DNA from: DAOUAM01 sp034433305
GTDB taxonomy: Bacteria; Chloroflexota; Dehalococcoidia; Lucifugimonadales; DAOUAM01
Direction of reading: 5' to 3'
Assembly (NCBI GenBank): GCA_034433305.1
Contig: DAOUAM010000106.1
Coordinates: 1-13,928 of the forward strand
DNA length: 13,928 nt
Position numbers and translations under genes: made by a program. This document shows, in pieces, positions 7,398 to 13,928 of the stretch (the first letter of the stretch is position 1; every line of letters starts with the position of its first letter). Below the pieces are notes generated by a model that saw nothing but the letters and a program-made list of their open reading frames with translations, ran no database searches and was not told where the DNA came from.

Positions 7398-7427
7398 AGG
7401 ATAGCAACTGGCCCGAGGGCGTGTCAA
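7398..7427 (-). promoter_or_regulatory. Promoter of crcB (TTGACA-18-TATCCT)
   Basis: On the minus strand, a perfect -35 TTGACA (7427-7422) is followed after 18 bases by TATCCT (7403-7398). Transcription would start near 7391, five bases before the first conserved base of the riboswitch, which is just where it should. The promoter lies immediately after the acyl-CoA dehydrogenase stop at 7435, so crcB has its own transcript. Confidence 0.75.
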
Positions 7428-7434
7428 GCGCTTC

Positions 7435-8619
7435 CTACCCTCGCGGCAGGCCCAGCCCCCGGGTGGCGATGATGTTGCGCTGGACCTCCGAGGTGCCGGC
7501 GCGTATGGTGAAGGATATAGAGTCCATCCACTCCCAGGCCAGCCGGCCGTTGAGGAAGGCCCAGCGGGAGCCTTTGTCCAGGACGCCGTACAGGCCCACC
7601 ATCTCCACACCAAGCTGATGGATGCGCTGGGCGATCTCGCTGCCCATGAGCTTGGAGACCGAGGCCTCCTTGTTGGGCACCTGGCCCTGGCTCTGCATCC
7701 AGGCCACGTTGTAGGCCACCAGCCGGCCCGCCTCGTTGGAAATCCACAGGTCGGCCAGGCGGTGGCGGACCAGCGGGTCCTCGCTGATGAGCCTGCCGCC
7801 GACCCGCGTCTCCCTGGCCAGCTTGACCAGTTCCTCCAGGCTGCGCCGGTTGGCGGCGAAGCGGCCCACGCCCGAGCGCTCGAAGTCCAGGCTGGTGGCG
7901 GCCACGTACCAGCCCCGGTTTTTCTCGCCTACCATGTTCTGCTTGGGCACGCGCACGTTGTCGAAGAACACCTGGTTGAAGTAGTGGACGCCAAACATGT
8001 TGATGATGGGCCGGACCTGGATGCCTGGCGTCTTCATGTCCACGATGAAGACGCTGATGCCCCGGTGCTTGGGCGCCTCCGGGTCGGTGCGGGCCATCAG
8101 GTAGCAGTGGGTGGCGCGGTGGGCGCCGCTGGTCCATATCTTGGAGCCGGTGACCACGAAGTCGTCGCCGTCCTCCACGGCCCGCAACTGGAGGGAGGCC
8201 AGGTCGGAGCCGGACTCAGGCTCGCTGAAGCCCTGGCAGTAGACGGCGTTGCCGCTGGCGATCTCGGGCAGGAAGCGCCGCTTCTGCTCCTCGGTGCCGT
8301 AGATCATCAGCGTTGGCCCCACCAGCTCGGTGCCGATGGTCACGTCCCTGGTAGGGGCGCGGAAGTAGGCCATCTCCTCGTTGTAGACCATCTGCTCGAT
8401 GTGGGGCCTGCCCTGGCCGCCGTATTCCCTGGGCCAGGCCAGCGTCAGCCAGCCCCTCTCGGCCAGCCTGCGCGTGAGCTGGCGGATGCGCGGCCAGTTC
8501 TCGTCGTGGAAGTAGGCGTCGGGGTCAATGCCCTTCCAGTCCGGCCCCAGGTTCTCCCTGAGGAACTGGCGCAGCTCCTGCCTGAAGGCCTCTTGCTCCT
8601 CGGTGAAACGGAAGTCCAT
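7435..8619 (-). CDS. Acyl-CoA dehydrogenase
   Basis: A FAD enzyme of 394 residues, the usual length, that introduces a 2,3-double bond into an acyl-CoA and passes electrons to ETF. Domains in order are the N-terminal helical domain (FTEEQEAFRQELRQFL, AWPREYGGQG), the central beta domain with YCQGFSEPESGSDLASL at about 127-143 and the GSKIWTSGAH segment, and the C-terminal helical domain ending in GTSEVQRNIIATRGLGLPR. The position that holds the catalytic Glu in medium-chain enzymes (YEGTS) reads IRAGTS here. The base must therefore come from another site, as in long-chain and isovaleryl enzymes, or activity must be altered. Substrate unknown. ATG 8619 has GGAG about 10 bases upstream. It follows the aminotransferase gene on the same strand with a 93-base gap containing a strong hairpin, so co-transcription is likely but partial. 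Confidence 0.93.
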   Translation of the reverse strand: MDFRFTEEQEAFRQELRQFLRENLGPDWKGIDPDAYFHDENWPRIRQLTRRLAERGWLTLAWPREYGGQGRPHIEQMVYNEEMAYFRAPTRDVTIGTELVGPTLMIYGTEEQKRRFLPEIASGNAVYCQGFSEPESGSDLASLQLRAVEDGDDFVVTGSKIWTSGAHRATHCYLMARTDPEAPKHRGISVFIVDMKTPGIQVRPIINMFGVHYFNQVFFDNVRVPKQNMVGEKNRGWYVAATSLDFERSGVGRFAANRRSLEELVKLARETRVGGRLISEDPLVRHRLADLWISNEAGRLVAYNVAWMQSQGQVPNKEASVSKLMGSEIAQRIHQLGVEMVGLYGVLDKGSRWAFLNGRLAWEWMDSISFTIRAGTSEVQRNIIATRGLGLPRG

Positions 8620-8654
8620 GGCTAGCTGCTCCGCTGTCGGGCGTACTGCAAGGG

Positions 8655-8713
8655 GCGCTGGCCCTTTCCTGGGCCAGCGCCAGCCTGCCAGCAGAAGGCC
8701 AGGGGAGGCAGGC
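8655..8713 (-). other. Hairpins between the aminotransferase and acyl-CoA dehydrogenase genes
   Basis: GCGCTGGCCC (8655-8664) and GGGCCAGCGC (8671-8680) form a perfect 10-bp stem with a 6-base loop. GCCTGCC (8683-8689) pairs with GGCAGGC (8707-8713), touching the aminotransferase stop. No T run follows on the minus strand. They may stabilise the upstream mRNA end or reduce read-through into the dehydrogenase gene. Confidence 0.5.
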
Positions 8714-10044
8714 TACAGCAGCCCCTGCTCCCTGACCTCGGTCAGCGCCTTCTCGTAGGCCGCGACGGTGTAGTCTATGTCGTCCTCGGCGTGGGCGGCG
8801 GTCAGGATGAACCTGATGCCGGCCTGCACGCCGTGGTTCAGCAGCGACAGGGTAAGCTGGTGGTTGCGGCGCTGGTCGTTGACCACGCGCATCTGCTCCG
8901 GCGTCATGATGCACACCTCCCTGTCGCACTCGTGCTCGACACCCAGGCGCAGGAACAGCAGGGAGGCGACGCCGCTGCAGCAGCCGGGTATCTCCATGCG
9001 GGCCAGGAGGTCGTTAAGGCCCTGCTTGAGCTGTGCGGCCCTGGCGTTGGCCGTCTCCACCACGGGCGTGGTCGCCACCAGCTCCAGGCACTTGACGCCG
9101 GCCGCCGCCGAGAGGGGATTGGCGTTGAAGGTGCCGTTGTGGGCGATGCGCCGGTAGCGGTTGAACTCGTCGTCGCCAGGACGCGGCTCGATCATGTTGA
9201 TGATGTCGGCCTTGCCGCAGACGGCGCCGCCGGGCAGGCCGCCGCCCAGGATTTTGGCCAGCGTCGTCATGTCGGGGATGACGTTGTAGTAGGCCTGGGC
9301 GCCGCCCCTGGACGTGCGGAAGCCCGTCACCACCTCGTCGAAGATGAGGACGACGCCGTAGCGTCGCGTGACCTCGCGGAGCTCGTGGAGAAAGCTGGGC
9401 AGGATTGGCTCGGCGCCCATGTGCGCGCCCGTCGGCTCCAGGATGATGGCCGCCACGTCGCCGCTCTCACGGATGGTCTTCTCCACGATGGAGATGTCGT
9501 TGGGCGGCAGGACGATCATGGTGCTCAGGGTCTCCTGGGGGATGCCACCGATGCCCTCGCTCCCGGCCACCAGGTAGTCGCTCCAGCCGTGGAAGTGCTC
9601 CTTGAACTTGATGACCTTGCTCCTGCCGGTGTAGGCCCGCGCCATGCGGATGGCCATCATGTCGGCCTCAGTGCCGGAGCTGTGGAAGCGCACCTTCTCG
9701 GCGCTGGGGATAAGCTCCTTGACCCACTCGGCCCACTGGATCTCCAGCTCGGTGGAGCCGCTGAAGTGGGTGCCCTTCGCCATCTGCTCGGTGACCGCCT
9801 GGACGATGGCCGGGTGGGAGTGGCCCAGGATGAGGGCGCCGTGGCCGGGGAAGTAGTCCAGGATGCGATGGCCGTCCACATCGTACTTGGACGGGCCTGC
9901 GGCGTGGGTGTAGTAGAGCGGGAAGGGCTGCATGCGCCGGGCATCGTGGGTGACGCCGTTGGGGAAGTGGTCCCTGGCCCTGGCATGCAACTCCGCCGAC
10001 CGGGGGTGCTGCTCGATGTAGCGCTGCTCGATGGGGGTAGGCAT
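8713..10044 (-). CDS. Class III PLP aminotransferase, glutamate-1-semialdehyde aminomutase-like
   Basis: A protein of 443 residues of the class III aminotransferase fold (PLP-dependent, cytosolic). Seen in order are the glycine-rich and phosphate-contacting SSGTEADMMAIRMAR (about 122-136), FHGWSDY (151-157), EPTGAHMG (203-210), FDEVVTGFR with the PLP-pyridine Asp (235-243), and the Schiff-base Lys264 in TTLAKILGGGLPGGA. GTFNANPLSAAAG is the usual family block. The nearest named relative is HemL (heme pathway), but true HemL has EPVAGNMG where this has EPTGAHMG, and no heme gene is near. A related aminotransferase or mutase with another substrate is therefore equally likely. ATG 10044 has GGAGG 6 bases upstream. 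It is the first gene of a leftward unit with the acyl-CoA dehydrogenase and has a strong promoter at 10090-10118. Confidence 0.88.
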   Translation of the reverse strand: MPTPIEQRYIEQHPRSAELHARARDHFPNGVTHDARRMQPFPLYYTHAAGPSKYDVDGHRILDYFPGHGALILGHSHPAIVQAVTEQMAKGTHFSGSTELEIQWAEWVKELIPSAEKVRFHSSGTEADMMAIRMARAYTGRSKVIKFKEHFHGWSDYLVAGSEGIGGIPQETLSTMIVLPPNDISIVEKTIRESGDVAAIILEPTGAHMGAEPILPSFLHELREVTRRYGVVLIFDEVVTGFRTSRGGAQAYYNVIPDMTTLAKILGGGLPGGAVCGKADIINMIEPRPGDDEFNRYRRIAHNGTFNANPLSAAAGVKCLELVATTPVVETANARAAQLKQGLNDLLARMEIPGCCSGVASLLFLRLGVEHECDREVCIMTPEQMRVVNDQRRNHQLTLSLLNHGVQAGIRFILTAAHAEDDIDYTVAAYEKALTEVREQGLL

Positions 10045-10086
10045 GGTGGTCCTCCAGTATGTACTACGACCCGCCCGTCGTTGGCA

Positions 10087-10118
10087 CGTATTATATACGC
10101 GAAGACAGAATATGCCAA
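10087..10118 (-). promoter_or_regulatory. Promoter of the aminotransferase gene, with a palindrome over the -10
   Basis: On the minus strand, -35 TTGGCA (10118-10113) is followed after 17 bases by a perfect -10 TATAAT (10095-10090). The start would fall near 10083, leaving a leader of about 40 bases with GGAGG before the ATG. CGTAT (10087-10091) and ATACG (10095-10099) form an inverted repeat exactly over the -10, a possible operator. A small hairpin, ACGAC (10066-10070) with GTCGT (10077-10081), lies in the leader. Confidence 0.65.
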
Positions 10119-10157
10119 TGATGACTGTCCTGCTTCAGCGGACATCCCCGGACGCCA

Positions 10158-10188
10158 TTGGCCTGTCTGGGCCGCTCTGTGGTACCAT
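10158..10188 (+). promoter_or_regulatory. Candidate promoter of threonine synthase
   Basis: TTGGCC (10158-10163) and TACCAT (10183-10188) are separated by 19 bases, and TGG directly precedes the -10, giving an extended -10 (TGnTACCAT). Transcription would start near 10195, about 30 bases before the ATG. The spacing is long, so the call is tentative. Confidence 0.4.
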
Positions 10189-10226
10189 GTCCAGCAGTAC
10201 AAGACACCCGTCCGAGGGCGCCTGAG

Positions 10227-11393
10227 ATGAAGAGCTTCCTGACTCACCTGGAGTGCACCTACTGCGGGGCGGCCCACTCCGCCGAGAGGCCCCAGCGCAC
10301 CTGCCCGGACTGCGGCAAGGTGCTGTACCCGCGCTACGACCTGGAGGGCGCCCGCAAGGCGCTGCGCCGCGAGGTGCTGCGGGACCGCCCGGCCAGCATG
10401 TGGCGCTACTTCGAGGTCATGCCCGTCAGGGACGAGGCCAACGTGGTCACCCTGGGCGAGGGCTTCACGCCCATCTTCAAGGCCGAGCGCCTGGGCCGGG
10501 AGCTGGGCTGCACGGCGCTGTACATCAAGGACGAAAGCCTGAACCCCACGGCGTCCTTCAAGGCCCGGGGGCTGTCCGCCGCCGTCTCGAAGGCCAGGGA
10601 GCTGGGCATAAGGAAGCTGACCATGCCCTCGGCGGGCAACGCCGCGGGCGCCATGGCGGCCTACGCGGCGAAGGCCGCCATGGCGGCATATGTCTTCATG
10701 CCCCGCGACGCGCCCGCGGCCAACCAGAAGGAGGTCGCCGTCACCGGCGCCAGGCTGACGCTGGTGGACGGCCTCATCAGCGACGCCGGCAGGCTGTCGC
10801 GCCAGAAGGCCCAGGAGCTTGGCCTGTTCGACGTCTCCACCCTGCAGGAGCCGTACCGCGTGGAGGGCAAGAAGACCATGGGCTACGAGATCGCCGAGCA
10901 GATGGGCTGGAAACTGCCCGACGCCATCATCTACCCCACGGGCGGCGGCACGGGCATCGTGGGCATGTGGAAGGCCTTCCAGGAGATGGAGCAACTGGGC
11001 TGGACCGACGGCAAGCGCCCCCGGATGTTCGCGGTGCAGTCGGAGGGCTGCGCGCCCATCGTGCGGGCCTTCCGCGAGGGGGCCGACTTCGCGGAGCCGT
11101 GGCAGAACGCCCGCACCATCGCGGCGGGCATCCGGGTGCCGGCGGCCATCGGCGACTACCTGATTCTGCGGGCGCTGCGGGAGAGCGGCGGCGGCGCGCT
11201 GACGGTCTCCGACGACGAAATTCTGGGCTGCATGAAGACCGTCGCCTCGCTGGAGGGCATGTTCATCTGCCCCGAAGGCGCCGCGACGGTGGCGGCGCTG
11301 CCCCGGCTGCTCCGCGAAGGCGCCCTCTCGCCCGACGACACCATCCTGCTGCTCAATACCGGCTCAGGGCTGAAGTACCTGGAGGTGGTGTGA
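10227..11393 (+). CDS. thrC: Threonine synthase
   Basis: A PLP enzyme of 388 residues that converts O-phosphohomoserine to threonine and phosphate, the last step of threonine synthesis. An N-terminal zinc ribbon is visible (Cys10, Cys13, Cys26, Cys29: CTYCG and CPDCG), typical of one bacterial and archaeal threonine synthase group. The fold type II signature ESLNPTASFKARG carries the Schiff-base Lys112. SAGNAAGAMAAYAA is the substrate/PLP loop, YPTGGGTGIVGMWKAF is the phosphate-binding glycine loop, and the protein ends NTGSGLKYLEVV. Start ATG 10227 has GAGGG about 8 bases upstream and places the zinc ribbon at the N-terminus; an in-frame TTG at 10158 is less likely. No other threonine-pathway gene is adjacent. 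The stop is 8 bases from the end of the convergent restriction gene, and no terminator lies between them. Confidence 0.94.
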   Translation: MKSFLTHLECTYCGAAHSAERPQRTCPDCGKVLYPRYDLEGARKALRREVLRDRPASMWRYFEVMPVRDEANVVTLGEGFTPIFKAERLGRELGCTALYIKDESLNPTASFKARGLSAAVSKARELGIRKLTMPSAGNAAGAMAAYAAKAAMAAYVFMPRDAPAANQKEVAVTGARLTLVDGLISDAGRLSRQKAQELGLFDVSTLQEPYRVEGKKTMGYEIAEQMGWKLPDAIIYPTGGGTGIVGMWKAFQEMEQLGWTDGKRPRMFAVQSEGCAPIVRAFREGADFAEPWQNARTIAAGIRVPAAIGDYLILRALRESGGGALTVSDDEILGCMKTVASLEGMFICPEGAATVAALPRLLREGALSPDDTILLLNTGSGLKYLEVV

Positions 11394-11401
11394 CGTACTT
11401 C

Positions 11402-12673
11402 CTAAGCATGCGAGGCTGTTGCCTTGCGTATCCACTCCACCCAACTTTCTACTGTCCTTGCTCTGCGCTGGGCTGTGGTGGCATTGAGACCAGCGACAAG
11501 CTGAATCCTTTCACTAAGCTCATCCCGCGATAGGGTACGCCCATCAGCAATTGCCTCCAGTGCATCCCTGAACACCGGGAAAGAGGCTACTCGCCTAGTT
11601 ATCTCAATCACCCGTTGCATGTAGGTCTTGATCACAAACGCTTGTGATGCCTCAGTGGCAGCAAACCCGCGCGGTCTCCGCTCTAACAGCCCAAGAAAGA
11701 CAGCAGCGTTGCCATAATAGTCGGATTGACGTGGGTCATACTCGAAAGTGACAGCCAAAGTCTCTTTGTCGGTAATACCCTGCACCACGGCATCCACTAA
11801 GTCTATAACCTTCTGCAAATCATCAGCCTGAGGGAACGGCGTGCTCTCAGGCAAAGGGCCTGGCTTGGTTGCCATAAGAATGTCCAGCAATGTAGGCCGG
11901 GGTTCTTCAGGTCCGAGGATAAAGTCACCGCTCTTGAATAATTCGATTGAATTGTAAGTCTCGGTGTCGCGAAAACGGTACCATCTGAGAGAGATTACTT
12001 TGTTAGAGTAGGTTACAACAATAGGAGCAATCTCTTTCTTAACTCCTAACTCTTGCCACATACGGTAGGGATAATAAAGCTGACGGATTATAAAATCATC
12101 TCGTTGTCCCATCTTGGCTTCTATCAGGTAGACTCGCTCACCTTCGTACCCTCCATCGACTTCTATCTGGACACCATCTACGGTGAGAATTCGACGGCCA
12201 AACATCGTGTCAAGCTTAAAAGTAAACCTGGGGCTGCGTAGCCTGCCACGTACGGTAAGAAAAATCTCTTCTTCCCCGGTGAAGGTGCGAACCAGTGAAG
12301 CCACTAGAGCAGCATCCAACACTTGGGATTCCGAGACAAAGCCTTTGTCCCAAGGTAGGGTCACAAAGCGCGCAACATGGTCAATAGCATAAGGTATAGG
12401 ACTCTGCCGAGGCTCCAGATCGTGATAGCCGTCGCAAGCAATGAGTGCGTACCTGCCATTATCCACCGGCAGGATCGTTACACCAGCTTTGCGTAGTACC
12501 GGCGGTCGGTCGGCCCTGGTATCGAACTTGGTCATAAGACGAGGTTCACGGCCTGATAGCTGTTTTATTTTATTAGCACTGATCGTGAATATTCGGCCTT
12601 CGGAGAGAGTGCTCTCAATTGGTAAGACTTCGAAGATACGTTTCCAAGCCGCCTCAGTCTTTGAATCTCCCAT
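11402..12673 (-). CDS. Probable type II restriction endonuclease, PD-(D/E)XK type
   Basis: A protein of 423 residues that I cannot place in a named, characterised family. The middle carries a believable PD-(D/E)XK nuclease core: QIEVDGGYEG with Asp173, then VYLIEAKMG with Glu185 and Lys187, followed by an amphipathic helix (IIRQLYYPYRMWQEL). The C-terminal part (about 375-418: LSRDELSERIQLVAGL, TAQRRARTVESWVEWI) looks like a winged helix, likely used in DNA binding. It lies 9 bases after a DNA adenine methyltransferase gene with AGGA at the methyltransferase stop serving as ribosome binding site, so the two are one operon and form a restriction-modification pair. Expected role is cleavage of unmethylated DNA at the sequence its partner methylates, which cannot be read here. 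Base composition is clearly AT-richer than the neighbours, a sign of transfer. Confidence 0.78.
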   Translation of the reverse strand: MGDSKTEAAWKRIFEVLPIESTLSEGRIFTISANKIKQLSGREPRLMTKFDTRADRPPVLRKAGVTILPVDNGRYALIACDGYHDLEPRQSPIPYAIDHVARFVTLPWDKGFVSESQVLDAALVASLVRTFTGEEEIFLTVRGRLRSPRFTFKLDTMFGRRILTVDGVQIEVDGGYEGERVYLIEAKMGQRDDFIIRQLYYPYRMWQELGVKKEIAPIVVTYSNKVISLRWYRFRDTETYNSIELFKSGDFILGPEEPRPTLLDILMATKPGPLPESTPFPQADDLQKVIDLVDAVVQGITDKETLAVTFEYDPRQSDYYGNAAVFLGLLERRPRGFAATEASQAFVIKTYMQRVIEITRRVASFPVFRDALEAIADGRTLSRDELSERIQLVAGLNATTAQRRARTVESWVEWIRKATASHA

Positions 12674-12682
12674 TATGAGTTC

Positions 12683-13528
12683 CTAGCTGTAGTTCCGTAT
12701 TACTACCTCACTAATAGCACCACGCCGGTCTCCTCGTGAGTTAATAGCACGTCTGGCGATAACTTCAGTAATAACCAGACCAGCGTATAATTTTCGCACC
12801 AATGAAGTATCTGAATTGCTCACCATCACCAGACAGCCCCGAGCATCTAGTTCTCTAACAACTCGCGCTAGCCGTTCCTGCTCCTTTTTTCCAAAGCCGT
12901 CTTCAGCATAACTTGTAAAACTTGATGTAACATTCAAAGGATGATAAGGAGGATCCATATAAACAAAGTCGCCTCGTCTAGCATCAGCCACGATAGCCTC
13001 AAAATCACCAGCTATAATTAAGGCGTGACGTAGTGAGTAGCTAGCACTATGCAGAGATCTCTCATCGCATATCGTCGGACTGTTATATCTCCCAAACGGT
13101 ACATTAAATTCGCCCCGACGGTTCACACGATACAGGCCATTGTAACAGGTCTTGTTGAGAAATATGAATCGAGAAGCGCGCTCGACAGGATCCAGTTGGT
13201 GCGGGTTAATGGAACGAAGCTGGTAGTAGTAATCAGCAGTATTTATGTGGCAGCGCAGACTCTTGATAAGGTCGTCCACTGAGTCTCGCACAACAATGTA
13301 GACATTGATAAGCTCTGAGTTAATATCGGCGAGGGTAGCTCTATCTGGTGACAAATAGAAAAAAACGGCTCCTCCTCCAAGGAATGGTTCAAAGTACCTT
13401 TCATAAGACTTCGGGAAAAGAGGTTCGTATTGTGGGAGAAGTTGGCTCTTACCACCAGCCCATTTCAGGAATGGACTGGCTAGCAAGGACAGTTTGGTAC
13501 TAAACATTGTGTTGCGTATAGCAGCCAA
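12683..13528 (-). CDS. DNA adenine N6-methyltransferase (Dam/DpnM, D12 class)
   Basis: A protein of 281 residues that transfers methyl from S-adenosylmethionine to adenine N6 in a specific site. D12-class motifs are all present: motif X FLKWAGGKSQLLP (20-32), motif I FEPFLGGGAVFFYL (46-59), the FLNKTCYNGLYRVN..GEFNVPFG block (123-146), motif IV DPPY (192-195) and the C-terminal ISEVVIRNY. Dam and DpnM relatives methylate GATC, but the class also holds other specificities. TTG 13528 has AGGAA just upstream; ATG 13507 would remove seven residues, still leave motif X intact, but lacks a clear ribosome binding site. It is the first gene of the R-M operon, so the methyltransferase is made before the nuclease. 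AT-rich codon use differs from flanking genes. Confidence 0.93.
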   Translation of the reverse strand: MAAIRNTMFSTKLSLLASPFLKWAGGKSQLLPQYEPLFPKSYERYFEPFLGGGAVFFYLSPDRATLADINSELINVYIVVRDSVDDLIKSLRCHINTADYYYQLRSINPHQLDPVERASRFIFLNKTCYNGLYRVNRRGEFNVPFGRYNSPTICDERSLHSASYSLRHALIIAGDFEAIVADARRGDFVYMDPPYHPLNVTSSFTSYAEDGFGKKEQERLARVVRELDARGCLVMVSNSDTSLVRKLYAGLVITEVIARRAINSRGDRRGAISEVVIRNYS

Positions 13529-13540
13529 TAGTTCCTGCCC

Positions 13541-13554
13541 AAGACCTTAGTCTT
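13541..13554. repeat. Inverted repeat in the leader of the methyltransferase gene
   Basis: AAGAC (13541-13545) and GTCTT (13550-13554) flank CTTA, 12 bases before the TTG start. Short symmetric sites in this position are often operators of R-M autoregulation, but no controller gene is visible here. Low specificity. Confidence 0.25.
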
Positions 13555-13615
13555 AATAGCTTTTGAATTCCGGACCTCAAGAAGCCCCTTAATTGGGACG
13601 TTCTGATATTATGAT

Positions 13616-13644
13616 ATAGTAGGTGACATTAATCGAATTGTCAA
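13616..13644 (-). promoter_or_regulatory. Promoter of the restriction-modification operon (TTGACA-17-TACTAT)
   Basis: On the minus strand, a perfect -35 TTGACA (13644-13639) is followed by a 17-base spacer and TACTAT (13621-13616). The start near 13609 gives a leader of about 80 bases. The region 13529-13763 between the methyltransferase and the PIN gene is AT-rich, holds no credible gene, and also contains a perfect inverted repeat CTCGTT-TAG-AACGAG (13662-13676). Confidence 0.7.
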
Positions 13645-13763
13645 TGATAATACCTGCTGTCCTCGTTTAGAACGAGCGCCATGCTCCTTGCAAGGCCCTC
13701 TGGCTTTAGCTTCACGACAGACGAGATGTCCACCGTGTCATTACTTCAGCAAGAGTTATAGCC

Positions 13764-13928
13764 TCATCGCTCCTCCCCCACCCACCGCACTAGTGGCAGG
13801 CGCGGCCTGGCCTGCCGTGCGAGGCGCTGGTCAGCCGTCCATAGCTCGCACCCTTCGTATTCCGCCAGGGCCAGGTAAAGTGCGTCGTAGGCGGCCCCCA
13901 GTCCCAACTCGTTGGCAAGGTTGAGGGC
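13764..13928 (-). CDS. PIN-domain protein (VapC-type toxin), C-terminal part only
   Basis: The frame enters from the right edge (first full codon 13926-13928) and stops at TGA (13766-13764), giving 54 residues. AAYDALYLALAE and ELWTADQRLARQA are the C-terminal half of a PIN domain: Asp15 and Asp33 of the visible part match the third and fourth acidic residues that bind the catalytic metal. VapC toxins are RNases paired with a small antitoxin normally encoded just upstream, which here would lie outside the window. Composition is GC-rich like the host genes, unlike the adjacent R-M cassette. Beginning, antitoxin and target are not visible. Confidence 0.82.
   Translation of the reverse strand, partial: ALNLANELGLGAAYDALYLALAEYEGCELWTADQRLARQARPRLPLVRWVGEER

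Noticed and set aside
8713..10044. Calling the aminotransferase hemL outright
   Set aside because: The HemL-specific EPVAGNMG block is altered and no heme gene is nearby, so only the broader family is supported.
8791..10230. Long plus-strand open frame (479 codons) opposite the aminotransferase
   Set aside because: Antisense shadow: biased composition, no domain, and the opposite strand encodes a complete class III aminotransferase with all catalytic motifs.

Overview
The window is GC-rich bacterial DNA with short spacers, and every gene in it looks bacterial. The gene mix (tricarballylate-dehydrogenase-like flavoprotein, acyl-CoA dehydrogenase, class III aminotransferase, DUF5808 membrane protein) and the G/C-rich hairpin repeats in one spacer would fit an environmental Chloroflexota, for example Dehalococcoidia/SAR202. 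That assignment is an inference of modest strength, because no rRNA or marker gene is present.

Left part (1-2943): the 3' end of an unrecognised gene is followed by a spacer with several hairpins and a textbook intrinsic terminator. Next come a small acylphosphatase whose start is problematic, a tRNA-Gln(TTG) and a DUF5808 membrane protein on the minus strand, and then a divergent FAD-dependent dehydrogenase of the fumarate reductase/TcuA type.

Middle (2944-8619): a gene-free spacer with hairpins and a perfect 47-bp direct repeat leads into a three-gene operon. It encodes a MoxR AAA+ ATPase, a DUF58 protein and a polytopic membrane protein ending in a DUF4129-like domain. Converging on it is a fluoride-export gene, crcB, preceded by a complete regulatory unit: a TTGACA-18-TATCCT promoter, a crcB-type fluoride riboswitch and an intrinsic terminator that competes with the aptamer stem.

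Right part (7435-11393): an aminotransferase and an acyl-CoA dehydrogenase form a leftward unit from a strong promoter at about 10.1 kb. Threonine synthase is divergent from it.

Right end (11394-13928): two visibly AT-richer genes form a restriction-modification cassette, a Dam/DpnM-type adenine methyltransferase followed by a PD-(D/E)XK endonuclease of a poorly known family, with its own consensus promoter. It lies flush against threonine synthase and looks horizontally acquired. At the window edge is the C-terminal end of a PIN-domain (VapC-type) toxin, so this end may be the start of a defence/toxin-antitoxin cluster.

The most interesting items are the fluoride riboswitch unit, the R-M cassette with its uncharacterised endonuclease, the acylphosphatase lacking a usual start codon, and the MoxR-DUF58-DUF4129 operon without a transglutaminase domain. 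I did not find a clearly new multi-gene system.
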